Shown: positions 40,870 to 48,298 of the stretch, piece by piece
Layout of the letters: each line of letters starts with the position of its first letter
Numbering within the stretch: position 1 is the stretch's first letter
Made by a program: the position numbers and the translations under genes
NCBI RefSeq assembly: GCF_029968015.1
Contig: NZ_JASCIS010000021.1
Location: forward strand, 62,001 to 126,000
Length of the DNA: 64,000 nucleotides
Direction: 5' to 3'
Source of the DNA: Streptomyces luteolus
Lineage (GTDB): Bacteria > Actinomycetota > Actinomycetes > Streptomycetales > Streptomycetaceae
Notes under the pieces: model-generated
What the model saw: the letters and a program-made list of their open reading frames with translations, nothing else
Told to the model about the DNA's origin: nothing
Database searches by the model: none

Positions 40870-41084
40870 CTTCGGCCTGGTCCTCAAACGCCGGACGGGC
40901 TGGATTGTCGCCCTTCGGCCTGGTCCTCAAGCGCCGGACGGGCTGGATTGTCGCCCTTCGGCCTGGTCCTCAAGCGCCGGACGGGCTGGATTGTCGCCCT
41001 TCGGCCTGGTCCTCAAACGCCGGACGGGCTTGATTGTCGCCCTGCGGGCTCGTCCTCAAGCGCCGGACGGGCTGGGTTGCGGGC
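40870..41084 (+). repeat. 43-bp tandem repeat array derived from the intergenic element
   Basis: Units begin at 40870, 40913, 40956, 40999 and 41042, exactly 43 bp apart. The unit reads CTTCGGCCTGGTCCTCAA, then ACGCCGGACGGGCTGGATTG, then TCGCC. The first four are nearly identical and the fifth has diverged (CTGCGGGCTCG). The units are contiguous with no spacers, so this is not CRISPR. The last units run into the coding end of the regulator at 41013. Confidence 0.95.
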
Positions 41085-42182
41085 CGGACGGCTGGATTGA
41101 GCGCCGGACCGGCTGGATTGTGGGCCGGACGGGCTGGATTGTGCGCCGGACGGAGTGGATTGTGCGCCGGTGGGGCTGGAATTTCCGGCCTCGATCACCG
41201 GGGTGAGTCCGTCGAGCAGCGCCTTGAGGCCGAACTCGAAGAGCACGTCGAGCCGTAGGTCGTAGCCGTTCTCGAAGGAGCCGACCGCCTTCGTGAAGTG
41301 CGGGAAGCGGCCCGACTCGGTGAGCTCCCCGAGGACGGGTGCGCGGCTGTCCATCCACTGCTCCTCGGACTGGCCGGTGGCCGCCTCGGCGTGCGCCTCC
41401 ATCTCCAGGTGCACCGCCAGGCCGTGGACATGGCTGTAGAGCAGGACGTGGATGTCGAACAGCCTGGTCGGATCGAGGCCGTGGCCGTCGAGGGCGCTCA
41501 GCATCCACTCGCCGTGCGCCAGCAGATTCGGTACGAGGAGCGGCCGTGTGAGGGAGCCGATCTGGGCCAGCCACGGGTGCTTCTGGTGCAGCCGCCACAG
41601 GGTCCGGGCGCCGAGCTCGATCCGGGTGCGCCAGTCCTCGGGGGCGTCCGCCTCCGCCGGGTAGGTCTCCTCGCCGAACGCGGCGTCGGCCATGTGCAGG
41701 ACGAGCTCGTCCTTGCCCGGCACGTGCCGGTAGATCGACATCGCGGCGACACCGAGCCGGGCCGCGACGGCACGCATAGAGCACGCGGCAAGCCCTTCGG
41801 CGTCGGCGATGTCGATGGCGGCGCGGACGATCCGGCCGAGACTCAACTCCGCGTCCGGGGCGGGTCGGTCACGGGCCGCCGCGGCGGTCGGCGCGGCGGG
41901 CGCGGATGTGGACGTGGACGTGGGCGCGGACGTGGGCGCGGACGGGGCGGCAGGGGCGACGACCGTGCCGACCCGAGGGCGGGCCTCCACGAGCCCTTCC
42001 AGGCGCAGGGTCGTCAGGACCTTCGTGGCGGTCGCGAGCGCGACGCCCCAGTGCGCGGAGATCTGCCGGGTCGACGGCACCCGGTCCCCGGGCGCGAGTT
42101 CACCGTCCGCGATACGCCGCCGGATCTCGGCGGCGATCCGCAGATAGGGAGGAGCGCCAGCCGCCCCTGTGGCCTTCGTCAC
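41013..42182 (-). CDS. Double-HTH regulator: N-terminal GntR winged helix fused to TetR-type domain
   Basis: This is a 389-residue protein. Residues ~10-78 form a GntR winged helix (PPYLRIAAEIRRRIADGELAPGDRVPSTRQIS, HWGVALATATKVLTTLRLEGLV). A Pro/Thr/Ser/Ala linker covers about 80-115. Residues ~115-325 form a TetR unit with HTH (LSLGRIVRAAIDIADAEGLAACSMRAVAARLGVAAMSIYRHVPGKDELV) and a TetR_C ligand domain. The tail after VIEAG (~55 residues, NSSPTGAQ... to SPSGV) is encoded by tandem-repeat DNA. It is divergent from an FAD monooxygenase gene with two matching palindromes between them. Such GntR-TetR fusions beside FAD oxidoreductases are known in actinobacteria, where they are thought to sense the oxidoreductase substrate. 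Confidence 0.88.
   Translation of the reverse strand: MTKATGAAGAPPYLRIAAEIRRRIADGELAPGDRVPSTRQISAHWGVALATATKVLTTLRLEGLVEARPRVGTVVAPAAPSAPTSAPTSTSTSAPAAPTAAAARDRPAPDAELSLGRIVRAAIDIADAEGLAACSMRAVAARLGVAAMSIYRHVPGKDELVLHMADAAFGEETYPAEADAPEDWRTRIELGARTLWRLHQKHPWLAQIGSLTRPLLVPNLLAHGEWMLSALDGHGLDPTRLFDIHVLLYSHVHGLAVHLEMEAHAEAATGQSEEQWMDSRAPVLGELTESGRFPHFTKAVGSFENGYDLRLDVLFEFGLKALLDGLTPVIEAGNSSPTGAQSTPSGAQSSPSGPQSSRSGAQSSRPARNPARPALEDEPAGRQSSPSGV
41079..41183. repeat. 21-bp repeat array encoding a heptad tail
   Basis: Five ~21-bp units of the form G-N-G-x-GCCGGACGGGCTGGATT follow the 43-bp array. Read on the minus strand they encode seven-residue repeats (SSPTGAQ, STPSGAQ, SSPSGPQ, SSRSGAQ) at the C-terminus of the regulator gene at 41013-42182. 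Confidence 0.9.
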
Positions 42183-42201
42183 ACCCGACCGCCTTTCGCT
42201 C

Positions 42202-42263
42202 CTGTACTAGTGCAGAGGCTAGCAGCGGCGACCGGGCGGCGGGCGTCTTCTGCCCTAGTACAG
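42202..42263. promoter_or_regulatory. Paired palindromic operators between the GntR-TetR gene and the monooxygenase
   Basis: CTGTACTAGTGCAGA (42202-42216) and TCTGCCCTAGTACAG (42249-42263) are inverted copies of each other at 14 of 15 positions. Each is itself nearly palindromic around ACTAGT or CTAG. Two such sites 47 bp apart fit cooperative binding by a regulator with two DNA-binding domains. Confidence 0.8.
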
Positions 42264-42348
42264 CGAAGGGAAAGCCCAGTTGAGGGCCGTGTGGGCGGGT
42301 CGTACCTTACTCAGGGCGTACACCGTACACACCGCTGAAGGAGCCCTC

Positions 42349-43461
42349 ATGCGAACCGTTCTCGTCTCAGGCGGCGGCATCGCCGGACCCGTTCTCGCGC
42401 ACTGGCTGCGCCACCACGGCTTCGTGCCCACCGTCGTCGAACGCAGCCCGAGCCCGCGCTCCGGCGGCCAGGCCGTGGACATCCGCGGCGTCGCCCTGCG
42501 CGTCGTGGAGCGCATGGGTCTGTCGGAACAGCTCGACCGCGTGCGGACCCGGATGCGCGGCATGTCGCTGCTGGCCCCCGACGGCAAGGAGCTCCACCGC
42601 TCCACCGAGGTGGCCTACAGCAGCGGCCGGCTGGACAGCGGCGACATCGAGGTGCTGCGCGAGGACCTGGTGCGGATCGTGTACGAGCGGACGCGCGCGG
42701 ATGTGGAGTACCTCTTCGGCGACAGCGTCACCGGGCTCGACGAGGACGAGTCGGGCGTACGGGTCGACTTCGCGCACGGCCCGTCCCGCACCTTCGACCT
42801 GGTCGTGGGCGCCGACGGCCTGCACTCCACCGTGCGTCGCCTGGCGTTCGGCCCGGAGGAGCGGTTCGTCCGCCACCTCGGCTCGTACGTCTCCGTGTTC
42901 GGCGCGGAGAACCTCCTCGGCCTGGACGACTGGCAGGTGTGGCTGCGGGACGGCGACATCGGCTTCGGCGTCATGCCCGTACGCGACAACGCGGAGCTCA
43001 GGATCGCCTTCGGCTTCGAGTCCGAGCCGCTGAGCGCCGACCTGCGGACGGCGGAGGCGCTGCGGCGGCGCGTCGCGGAGCGGCTCGCGGCGCTGCCCTG
43101 GGAGGAGGGCGCCCGCCTGGCCGAGGCCGCCCGCACGGCGCCGGACTTCTACTGCGACGCCATGGCCCAGATCCACCTGGACCGCTGGTCGCGGGGCCGG
43201 GTCGTCCTCCTCGGCGACGCCGGGTACTGCCCGTCCCCGCTGTCGGGGCAGGGCACGAGCCTGGCGCTCGTCGGCGCTCATGAGCTGGCCGCCTGCCTGG
43301 CGAGGGCGGGCGGCGATCACGGGGAGGCGTATGCCGCGTACGAGCGTCGTATGCGCCCTTTCGTGGCGCTCAACCAGGCGCTGGCCACCGAGAACGCGGG
43401 CGGGCCCGCCTCGGAGGAGTCCGTCGAGCAGGCCAAGAACGCCTTCGCGCTGGACGGCTGA
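42349..43461 (+). CDS. FAD-dependent aromatic-ring/tetracycline-type monooxygenase
   Basis: This is a 370-residue class A flavoprotein monooxygenase (PHBH/TetX-like fold). It has the Rossmann GxGxxG as VLVSGGGIAGPVLAHWL at the N-terminus, the DG motif GADGLHSTVRRLAF, and the FAD-ribityl GD motif VLLGDAGYCPSPLSGQGTSLALVGAHEL. The ATG at 42349 has GAAGGAG upstream. It would hydroxylate a small aromatic or polyketide-like compound using NAD(P)H and oxygen. It is divergent from the GntR-TetR regulator and presumably under its control. The hairpin GCCCC-GTTC-GGGGC at 43563 follows. Confidence 0.9.
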   Translation: MRTVLVSGGGIAGPVLAHWLRHHGFVPTVVERSPSPRSGGQAVDIRGVALRVVERMGLSEQLDRVRTRMRGMSLLAPDGKELHRSTEVAYSSGRLDSGDIEVLREDLVRIVYERTRADVEYLFGDSVTGLDEDESGVRVDFAHGPSRTFDLVVGADGLHSTVRRLAFGPEERFVRHLGSYVSVFGAENLLGLDDWQVWLRDGDIGFGVMPVRDNAELRIAFGFESEPLSADLRTAEALRRRVAERLAALPWEEGARLAEAARTAPDFYCDAMAQIHLDRWSRGRVVLLGDAGYCPSPLSGQGTSLALVGAHELAACLARAGGDHGEAYAAYERRMRPFVALNQALATENAGGPASEESVEQAKNAFALDG

Positions 43462-43562
43462 GCCGTGGCTCGGGCGTCCCGCAGCACGTCGGGAAGGCGT
43501 CCTCGGGGCGTCCGGGAGGCGTCCGGATCGTGGAAGACGCGCCCCGTTCGAGCCCCGTACGA

Positions 43563-43576
43563 GCCCCGTTCGGGGC
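43563..43576 (+). terminator. Short hairpin after the FAD monooxygenase
   Basis: GCCCC-GTTC-GGGGC forms a 5-bp stem within a GC-rich run of CGAGCCCCGT repeats. It may serve as the gene terminator, but it is weak on its own. Confidence 0.45.
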
Positions 43577-43605
43577 GTGATTCTCGCCACCCTTGATAGG
43601 GCTCA

Positions 43606-43720
43606 CGCTCAGATGAGCGGATCTTGATCGTCTGCACCTCTCCAACGCTGGCACTCAGTGCCATCCATTTTCCATTCAAGACTTGAACGCAAGTGAGGGA
43701 GAACCCCGCTCATCTGAGCG
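43606..43720. promoter_or_regulatory. Cluster of palindromes far upstream of ppdK
   Basis: CGCTCAGATGAGCGG at 43606-43620 recurs inverted as CCGCTCATCTGAGCG at 43706-43720, exact over 15 bp. Each copy is itself a palindrome CGCTCA-nn-TGAGCG. Between them lie GGCACTCAGTGCC (43650-43662, perfect 6-bp arms) and TTCAAGACTTGAA (43675-43687, perfect arms). The segment is markedly richer in A and T than its surroundings. The 455-bp gap from 43462 to 43916 holds these sites and the promoter dyad but no gene. Confidence 0.7.
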
Positions 43721-43849
43721 CCAAATCGGGATCTACGGGGGTAGTCCACTTCGCGCCCTGAACACCGCGCCGCGCGCGACATGACCTGGGCATTACTTTT
43801 GATCTGCTGGCGGACGGGTGGTTGCGGCCCTATGACGTCTGAGTGGACG

Positions 43850-43878
43850 TACCCAGATGCCTTCGATCTGGGTATGTT
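43850..43878 (+). promoter_or_regulatory. Promoter-embedded dyad of ppdK
   Basis: TACCCAGAT (43850-43858) and ATCTGGGTA (43866-43874) are perfect 9-bp inverted arms. The -10-like TATGTT at 43873-43878 begins inside the right arm, and the left arm lies in the -35 position. A protein binding the dyad would compete with or recruit RNA polymerase. The ppdK start is 38 nt downstream of the TATGTT box. Confidence 0.65.
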
Positions 43879-43916
43879 CCTCGCCGTCAGGGCAGCCGCA
43901 CCGAGGAGACAGGCCC

Positions 43917-46628
43917 GTGTCGGAACACGTAGACCGCCAGAAGTTTGTTTACGACTTCACCGAGGGCAACAGGGACCTCAAGGACCTGCTCGGTGGCAAG
44001 GGTGCCAACCTGGCCGAGATGACCAACCTCGGTCTTCCCGTGCCGCCCGGCTTCACGATCACCACCGAGGCCTGCAAGGAGTACCTCGCCAACGGTGCGG
44101 AGCCGGCCGCGCTCCGGGACGAGGTCACCGCCCACCTCGACGCGCTCGAGAAGCAGATGGGCAAGAAGCTCGGCCAGGGCAACGACCCGCTGCTCGTCTC
44201 CGTGCGTTCGGGCGCCAAGTTCTCGATGCCCGGAATGATGGACACCGTCCTCAACATCGGGCTCTCCGACAAATCCGTGCAGGGCCTCGCCAAGCAGGCC
44301 GGCGACGACCGCTTCGCGTGGGACTCGTACCGCCGTCTGATCCAGATGTTCGGCAAGACCGTGCTCGGCGTCGACGGCGAGCTGTTCGAGGACGCCCTCG
44401 AGGCCGCCAAGACCGCCAAGAAGGTCGCCGTCGACACGGACCTGGAGGCGGCCGACCTCAAGAAGCTCGTCACCAAGTTCAAGAAGATCGTCAAGACCGA
44501 GGCCGGCCGGGACTTCCCGCAGGACCCGCGCGAGCAGATGGACCTCGCCATCGAGGCGGTCTTCAACTCGTGGAACACGGACCGCGCCAAGCTGTACCGC
44601 CGCCAGGAGCGCATCCCCGGCGACCTCGGCACCGCCGTCAACGTCTGCTCGATGGTCTTCGGCAACCTCGGCCCCGACTCGGGCACCGGTGTCGCCTTCA
44701 CCCGTGACCCGGCCAGCGGCCAGCCCGGCGTGTACGGCGACTACCTGCAGAACGCGCAGGGCGAGGACGTGGTCGCGGGCATCCGCAACACCGTGCCGCT
44801 CGCGGAGCTGGAGCAGATCGACAAGAAGTCGTACGACCAGCTCATGGAGATCATGACGACGCTTGAGAACCACTACAAGGATCTCTGCGACATCGAGTTC
44901 ACCATCGAGCGCGGCCAGCTGTGGATGCTGCAGACCCGCGTCGGCAAGCGGACCGCCGGTGCCGCCTTCCGTATCGCCACGCAGCTCGTCGACCAGGGCC
45001 TGATCGACGAGGCCGAGGCGCTGCAGCGCGTCAACGGCGCCCAGCTCGCGCAGCTGATGTTCCCGCGCTTCGACGACGACGCCAAGGTCGAGAAGATCGG
45101 CCGCGGCATCGCCGCCTCGCCGGGCGCCGCGGTCGGCAAGGCCGTCTTCGACTCGTACACGGCCGTCAAGTGGTCGCGCTCCGGCGAGAAGGTCATCCTG
45201 ATCCGCCGTGAGACCAACCCGGACGACCTGGACGGCATGATCGCCGCCGAGGGCATCCTGACCTCGCGCGGCGGCAAGACCTCGCACGCCGCCGTCGTCG
45301 CCCGCGGCATGGGCAAGACCTGTGTCTGCGGCGCGGAGGACCTGGAGGTCGACACCAAGCGGCGCCGGATGACCGTCGGCGACACCGTCGTCGAGGAGGG
45401 CGACGTCGTCTCCATCGACGGCTCCACCGGCAAGGTGTACCTCGGTGAGGTCCCCGTCGTGCCGTCCCCGGTCGTCGAGTACTTCGAGGGCCGGATGCAC
45501 GCGGGCGCCGACGAGGCCGACGAGCTGGTCGCCGCCGTCCACCGGATCATGTCGTTCGCCGACGGCAAGCGCCGCCTTCGGGTGCGCGCCAACGCCGACA
45601 ACGCCGAGGACGCGCTGCGCGCCCGCCGCTTCGGCGCCCAGGGCATCGGCCTGTGCCGCACGGAGCACATGTTCCTCGGCGAGCGCCGCGAGATGGTCGA
45701 GAAGCTGATCCTCGCCGACACCGAGGACGAGCGGGAGGCCGCGCTCAAGGACCTCCTGCCGCTGCAGAAGAAGGACTTCGTCGAGCTGTTCGAGGCGATG
45801 GACGGACTGCCCGTCACCGTCCGCCTCCTCGACCCGCCGCTGCACGAGTTCCTGCCCGACATCACCGAGCTGTCGGTCCGCGTCGCGCTCGCCGAGTCCC
45901 GCAAGGACTCCAACGAGAACGACCTGCGCCTGCTCCAGGCCGTGCACCGCCTGCACGAGCAGAACCCGATGCTGGGTCTGCGCGGTGTCCGTCTCGGTCT
46001 CGTGATCCCGGGCCTGTTCACGATGCAGGTACGGGCGATCGCCGAGGCCGCCGCGGAGCGCAAGAACGCCAAGGGCGACCCGCGCGCCGAGATCATGATT
46101 CCGCTCGTCGGCACCGTCCAGGAGCTGGAGATCGTCCGCGAGGACGCCGAGAAGGTCATCGCGGAGGTTCAGGAGCAGACCGGCGTCGAGCTGAAGCTGG
46201 CGCTCGGCACGATGATCGAGCTGCCGCGTGCGGCGCTCACCGCCGGGCAGATCGCCGAGGCCGCCGAGTTCTTCTCCTTCGGCACGAACGACCTCACGCA
46301 GACCGTGTGGGGCTTCTCCCGGGACGACGTGGAGGCTTCGTTCTTCACGGCGTACCTGGAGAAGGGCATCTTCGGTGTCTCGCCGTTCGAGACGATCGAC
46401 AAGGACGGCGTCGGCTCGCTCGTCCGCAACGCGGTGAAGGCGGGGCGTGAGACGCGGCCCGACCTGAAGCTCGGCGTCTGCGGTGAGCACGGCGGTGACC
46501 CGGAGTCGGTGCACTTCTTCCACGAGGTGGGGCTCGACTACGTCTCCTGCTCGCCGTTCCGGATTCCGGTCGCGCGGCTTGAGGCGGGGCGGGCTGCGGC
46601 GGAGTCGAAGGGCAGCGACAGCCGCTGA
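43917..46628 (+). CDS. ppdK: Pyruvate, phosphate dikinase
   Basis: This is a 903-residue PPDK interconverting pyruvate + ATP + Pi and PEP + AMP + PPi. The N-terminal ATP-grasp domain (LLGGKGANLAEMTNLGLPVPPGFT, then SVRSGAKFSMPGMMDTVLNIGL) leads into the swivelling phosphohistidine domain with catalytic His457 in GGKTSHAAVVARGMGKTCVCG. The C-terminal TIM barrel binds PEP/pyruvate with FGTNDLTQTVWGFSRDD and the active-site Cys855 in VCGEHGGDP. The GTG at 43917 has GAGGAG eight bases upstream. It is monocistronic with its own terminator at 46719. A palindrome-rich upstream region suggests control of the gluconeogenic/glycolytic switch. Confidence 0.97.
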   Translation: MSEHVDRQKFVYDFTEGNRDLKDLLGGKGANLAEMTNLGLPVPPGFTITTEACKEYLANGAEPAALRDEVTAHLDALEKQMGKKLGQGNDPLLVSVRSGAKFSMPGMMDTVLNIGLSDKSVQGLAKQAGDDRFAWDSYRRLIQMFGKTVLGVDGELFEDALEAAKTAKKVAVDTDLEAADLKKLVTKFKKIVKTEAGRDFPQDPREQMDLAIEAVFNSWNTDRAKLYRRQERIPGDLGTAVNVCSMVFGNLGPDSGTGVAFTRDPASGQPGVYGDYLQNAQGEDVVAGIRNTVPLAELEQIDKKSYDQLMEIMTTLENHYKDLCDIEFTIERGQLWMLQTRVGKRTAGAAFRIATQLVDQGLIDEAEALQRVNGAQLAQLMFPRFDDDAKVEKIGRGIAASPGAAVGKAVFDSYTAVKWSRSGEKVILIRRETNPDDLDGMIAAEGILTSRGGKTSHAAVVARGMGKTCVCGAEDLEVDTKRRRMTVGDTVVEEGDVVSIDGSTGKVYLGEVPVVPSPVVEYFEGRMHAGADEADELVAAVHRIMSFADGKRRLRVRANADNAEDALRARRFGAQGIGLCRTEHMFLGERREMVEKLILADTEDEREAALKDLLPLQKKDFVELFEAMDGLPVTVRLLDPPLHEFLPDITELSVRVALAESRKDSNENDLRLLQAVHRLHEQNPMLGLRGVRLGLVIPGLFTMQVRAIAEAAAERKNAKGDPRAEIMIPLVGTVQELEIVREDAEKVIAEVQEQTGVELKLALGTMIELPRAALTAGQIAEAAEFFSFGTNDLTQTVWGFSRDDVEASFFTAYLEKGIFGVSPFETIDKDGVGSLVRNAVKAGRETRPDLKLGVCGEHGGDPESVHFFHEVGLDYVSCSPFRIPVARLEAGRAAAESKGSDSR

Positions 46629-46718
46629 GACCAGGGCCCGCCTGGGCCCTTGAACCCCGGGACCGGAGCTGTGTCACCCGACCCTCACCGATCCGGCACC
46701 GGTCCCGGTTCACCACGG

Positions 46719-46752
46719 AAGGGGGCGCCCTTGTGCGGGGGCGCCCCCTTTG
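46719..46752 (+). terminator. Terminator of ppdK
   Basis: AAGGGGGCGCC (46719-46729) pairs perfectly with GGCGCCCCCTT (46740-46750), with a 10-nt loop and T following. Confidence 0.9.
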
Positions 46753-46770
46753 CGTTTCCCCTCCCCGCGC

Positions 46771-46832
46771 CTTCCCGAACTGGGGCTCCGCCCCAGACCC
46801 CGCTCCTCAAACGCCGGAGGGGCTGATTTTTA
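46771..46832. repeat. Dispersed intergenic repeat with hairpin, overlapping a gene end
   Basis: CTTCCCGAACTGGGGCTCCG, CCCCAGACCCCGCTCCTCAA and ACGCCGGAGGGGCTGATTTT make one copy of the element also seen at 5605 and 18465. CTGGGG/CCCCAG forms a hairpin. The TAA stop of the PhoX-like gene (minus strand, 46830-46832) overlaps its end. Confidence 0.85.
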
Positions 46833-47987
46833 GGCCCGGAACGGGCCGCTCACCTCGTACGTGATCCCGCCCGACGAAGACCCCGAAGTCCCGCGCTGCG
46901 ACGAGAAGTACAGCCTCGTCCCGTCCGGGGAGAACGCCGGGCCCGTGATCTCCGAGCCCGACTGGCCGTCGACGCGCAGGAACGGGGCGACCACGTCGTC
47001 CGGGGTGATCAGGCAGATCTCCATGCTGCCGCCGTCCTCCGCGATGAAGAGGTCACCGGAGGCCGCACCCGTCACGTTGTCGACGCCGGTGAGCGGGGCG
47101 TCGCCGTCCACCAACGAGTCGTCGTAGGCCAGCTCGACGGTCTGCGCGGCGGCGTTGTACTGCCAGACGCGGTTGTCGCCCTTGGTGGTGAACCAGCACG
47201 TGTCGTCCGCGTAGTAGCACCCCTCGCCCCCGGTGAAGCGCTTCGCGCCCGAGACCTGGTTGCGGGTGGCGGTGGACGCGCCGCTCGGGTCGGGGACCTC
47301 GGCCCAGGTCACCGGGCCGCTCGTGCCCGAGTCCGCCACGAGGACCTCCAGCGTGCCCGCCGACAGATCGCCCCAAGTCGTGGGCGTGAAGCGGTAGAAG
47401 CAGCCGTCGGTGACGTCCTCGGTGAGGTAGATCGTCCTGCGGACCGGGTCGGCCGCCGCGGCCTCGTGCTTGAAGCGGCCCATCGCGTCCCGGCGGACGG
47501 ACGCCTGTACGCCCCACGGGTCGGTCTCGAAGACATAGCCGCGGTCCACCTCCTCGCAGGACAGCCAGGTGTTCCACGGCGTCTTGCCGCCCGCGCAGTT
47601 CTGCCGGGTGCCGGAGAGGATGCGGTACGCGCCCGTGATCGCGCCGGTCGAGGAGAACGCCACCGCGCTCGCGCCGCCGCCCGGGTTGATCTCCGAGTTG
47701 GATACGTAGATCCAGCCCGCGCCGTCCTCGTAACAGGCGCCGCCGTCCGGGGCGTTGTGCCAGGTGTGGTCGGTGCCGGTGACCTGCTGGCCGGAGCGGG
47801 CGACGACCCGGCTGCCGAAGCCGCTGGGCAGGCGGATGCCGTTGGCGTCGGCGGGGCCGAGCGCCCCGTACGGTCCGGCGCCGGGCTGGGCGGGGGCCGC
47901 GTGGGCGGCACCGGCCCACAGCGAACCACCGAAGGCGGCCACCGAGCCGCCGATGACCGCGCCGCGCAGGAAGGTTCGACGTTCCAC
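46830..47987 (-). CDS. Tat-exported PhoX/DUF839-like beta-propeller protein
   Basis: This is a 385-residue protein. The N-terminus VERRTFLRGAVIGGSVAAFGG, followed by SLWAGAAHAA, is a strong twin-arginine signal. The mature part is a repeated beta-blade protein of the DUF839/PhoX type, with LPSGFGSRVVARSGQ, NPGGGASAVAFSS, TPWNTWLSCEE, GGEGCYYADDTCWFTTKGDNRVW and ITGPAFSPDGTRLYFSSQRG. The CEE motif and the Asp/Glu-rich loops fit the calcium/iron site of PhoX-type phosphatases, but phosphatase activity is not certain. I use the GTG at 47987, with GGAG five bases upstream. It faces the LacI gene divergently across a G-rich region. Confidence 0.85.
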   Translation of the reverse strand: MERRTFLRGAVIGGSVAAFGGSLWAGAAHAAPAQPGAGPYGALGPADANGIRLPSGFGSRVVARSGQQVTGTDHTWHNAPDGGACYEDGAGWIYVSNSEINPGGGASAVAFSSTGAITGAYRILSGTRQNCAGGKTPWNTWLSCEEVDRGYVFETDPWGVQASVRRDAMGRFKHEAAAADPVRRTIYLTEDVTDGCFYRFTPTTWGDLSAGTLEVLVADSGTSGPVTWAEVPDPSGASTATRNQVSGAKRFTGGEGCYYADDTCWFTTKGDNRVWQYNAAAQTVELAYDDSLVDGDAPLTGVDNVTGAASGDLFIAEDGGSMEICLITPDDVVAPFLRVDGQSGSEITGPAFSPDGTRLYFSSQRGTSGSSSGGITYEVSGPFRA

Positions 47988-48139
47988 TGTCACTCCAGAG
48001 GGGTGTGGAGTCCGGCCCGCCACCGGATGCGGCGACGGGGTCGCGCGCAGTGGAAGGTAGGGCTCGTGGGTGGACGGGGCGTGGCCGGAGGTTGGACGGG
48101 TGGTGAGGAGAGGGGCCACCTCAACTCGCCCGCTCCGGT

Positions 48140-48160
48140 GGGTGGTTGGGCGGGGGTGGG
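48140..48160 (+). other. G-quadruplex-forming motif in the divergent promoter region
   Basis: Four G-runs with short loops (GGG-TGGTT-GGG-C-GGGGG-T-GGG), with two more GGG runs just downstream (48169-48171 and 48173-48175), lie between the PhoX-like and lacI genes. The 311-bp gap 47988-48298 otherwise contains only the lacI promoter/operator. Confidence 0.55.
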
Positions 48161-48225
48161 TGGTGTGCGGGTGGGCGTGGTTCTCGTGCCCGCCCGCCTG
48201 GGCGACCCCACCCGCCCTGTCCTGT

Positions 48226-48268
48226 TTGTCACCCGCTCCCACCCGCGGATACTCTGAATGCGCTTCCA
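48226..48268 (+). promoter_or_regulatory. Promoter and operator O1 of the LacI regulator gene
   Basis: TTGTCA (48226-48231), an 18-bp spacer and TACTCT (48250-48255) form a plausible promoter. The 14-mer TGAATGCGCTTCCA at 48255-48268 overlaps the last -10 base and the start point. It has LacI-family symmetry around GCGC and matches operators at 49521 and 56971, so the regulator probably represses itself. Confidence 0.75.
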
Positions 48269-48298
48269 TGCAGGGAGCCGACCGGAGACGAGGGGCAC

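Noticed and set aside
40870..41084. Regularly spaced repeats that could suggest a CRISPR array
   Set aside because: The 43-bp units are contiguous and nearly identical throughout, so there are no unique spacers, and no cas genes are nearby.
43887..46523. Long minus-strand frame inside ppdK
   Set aside because: It lies entirely opposite a full-length pyruvate phosphate dikinase with all catalytic motifs and has no motif of its own.
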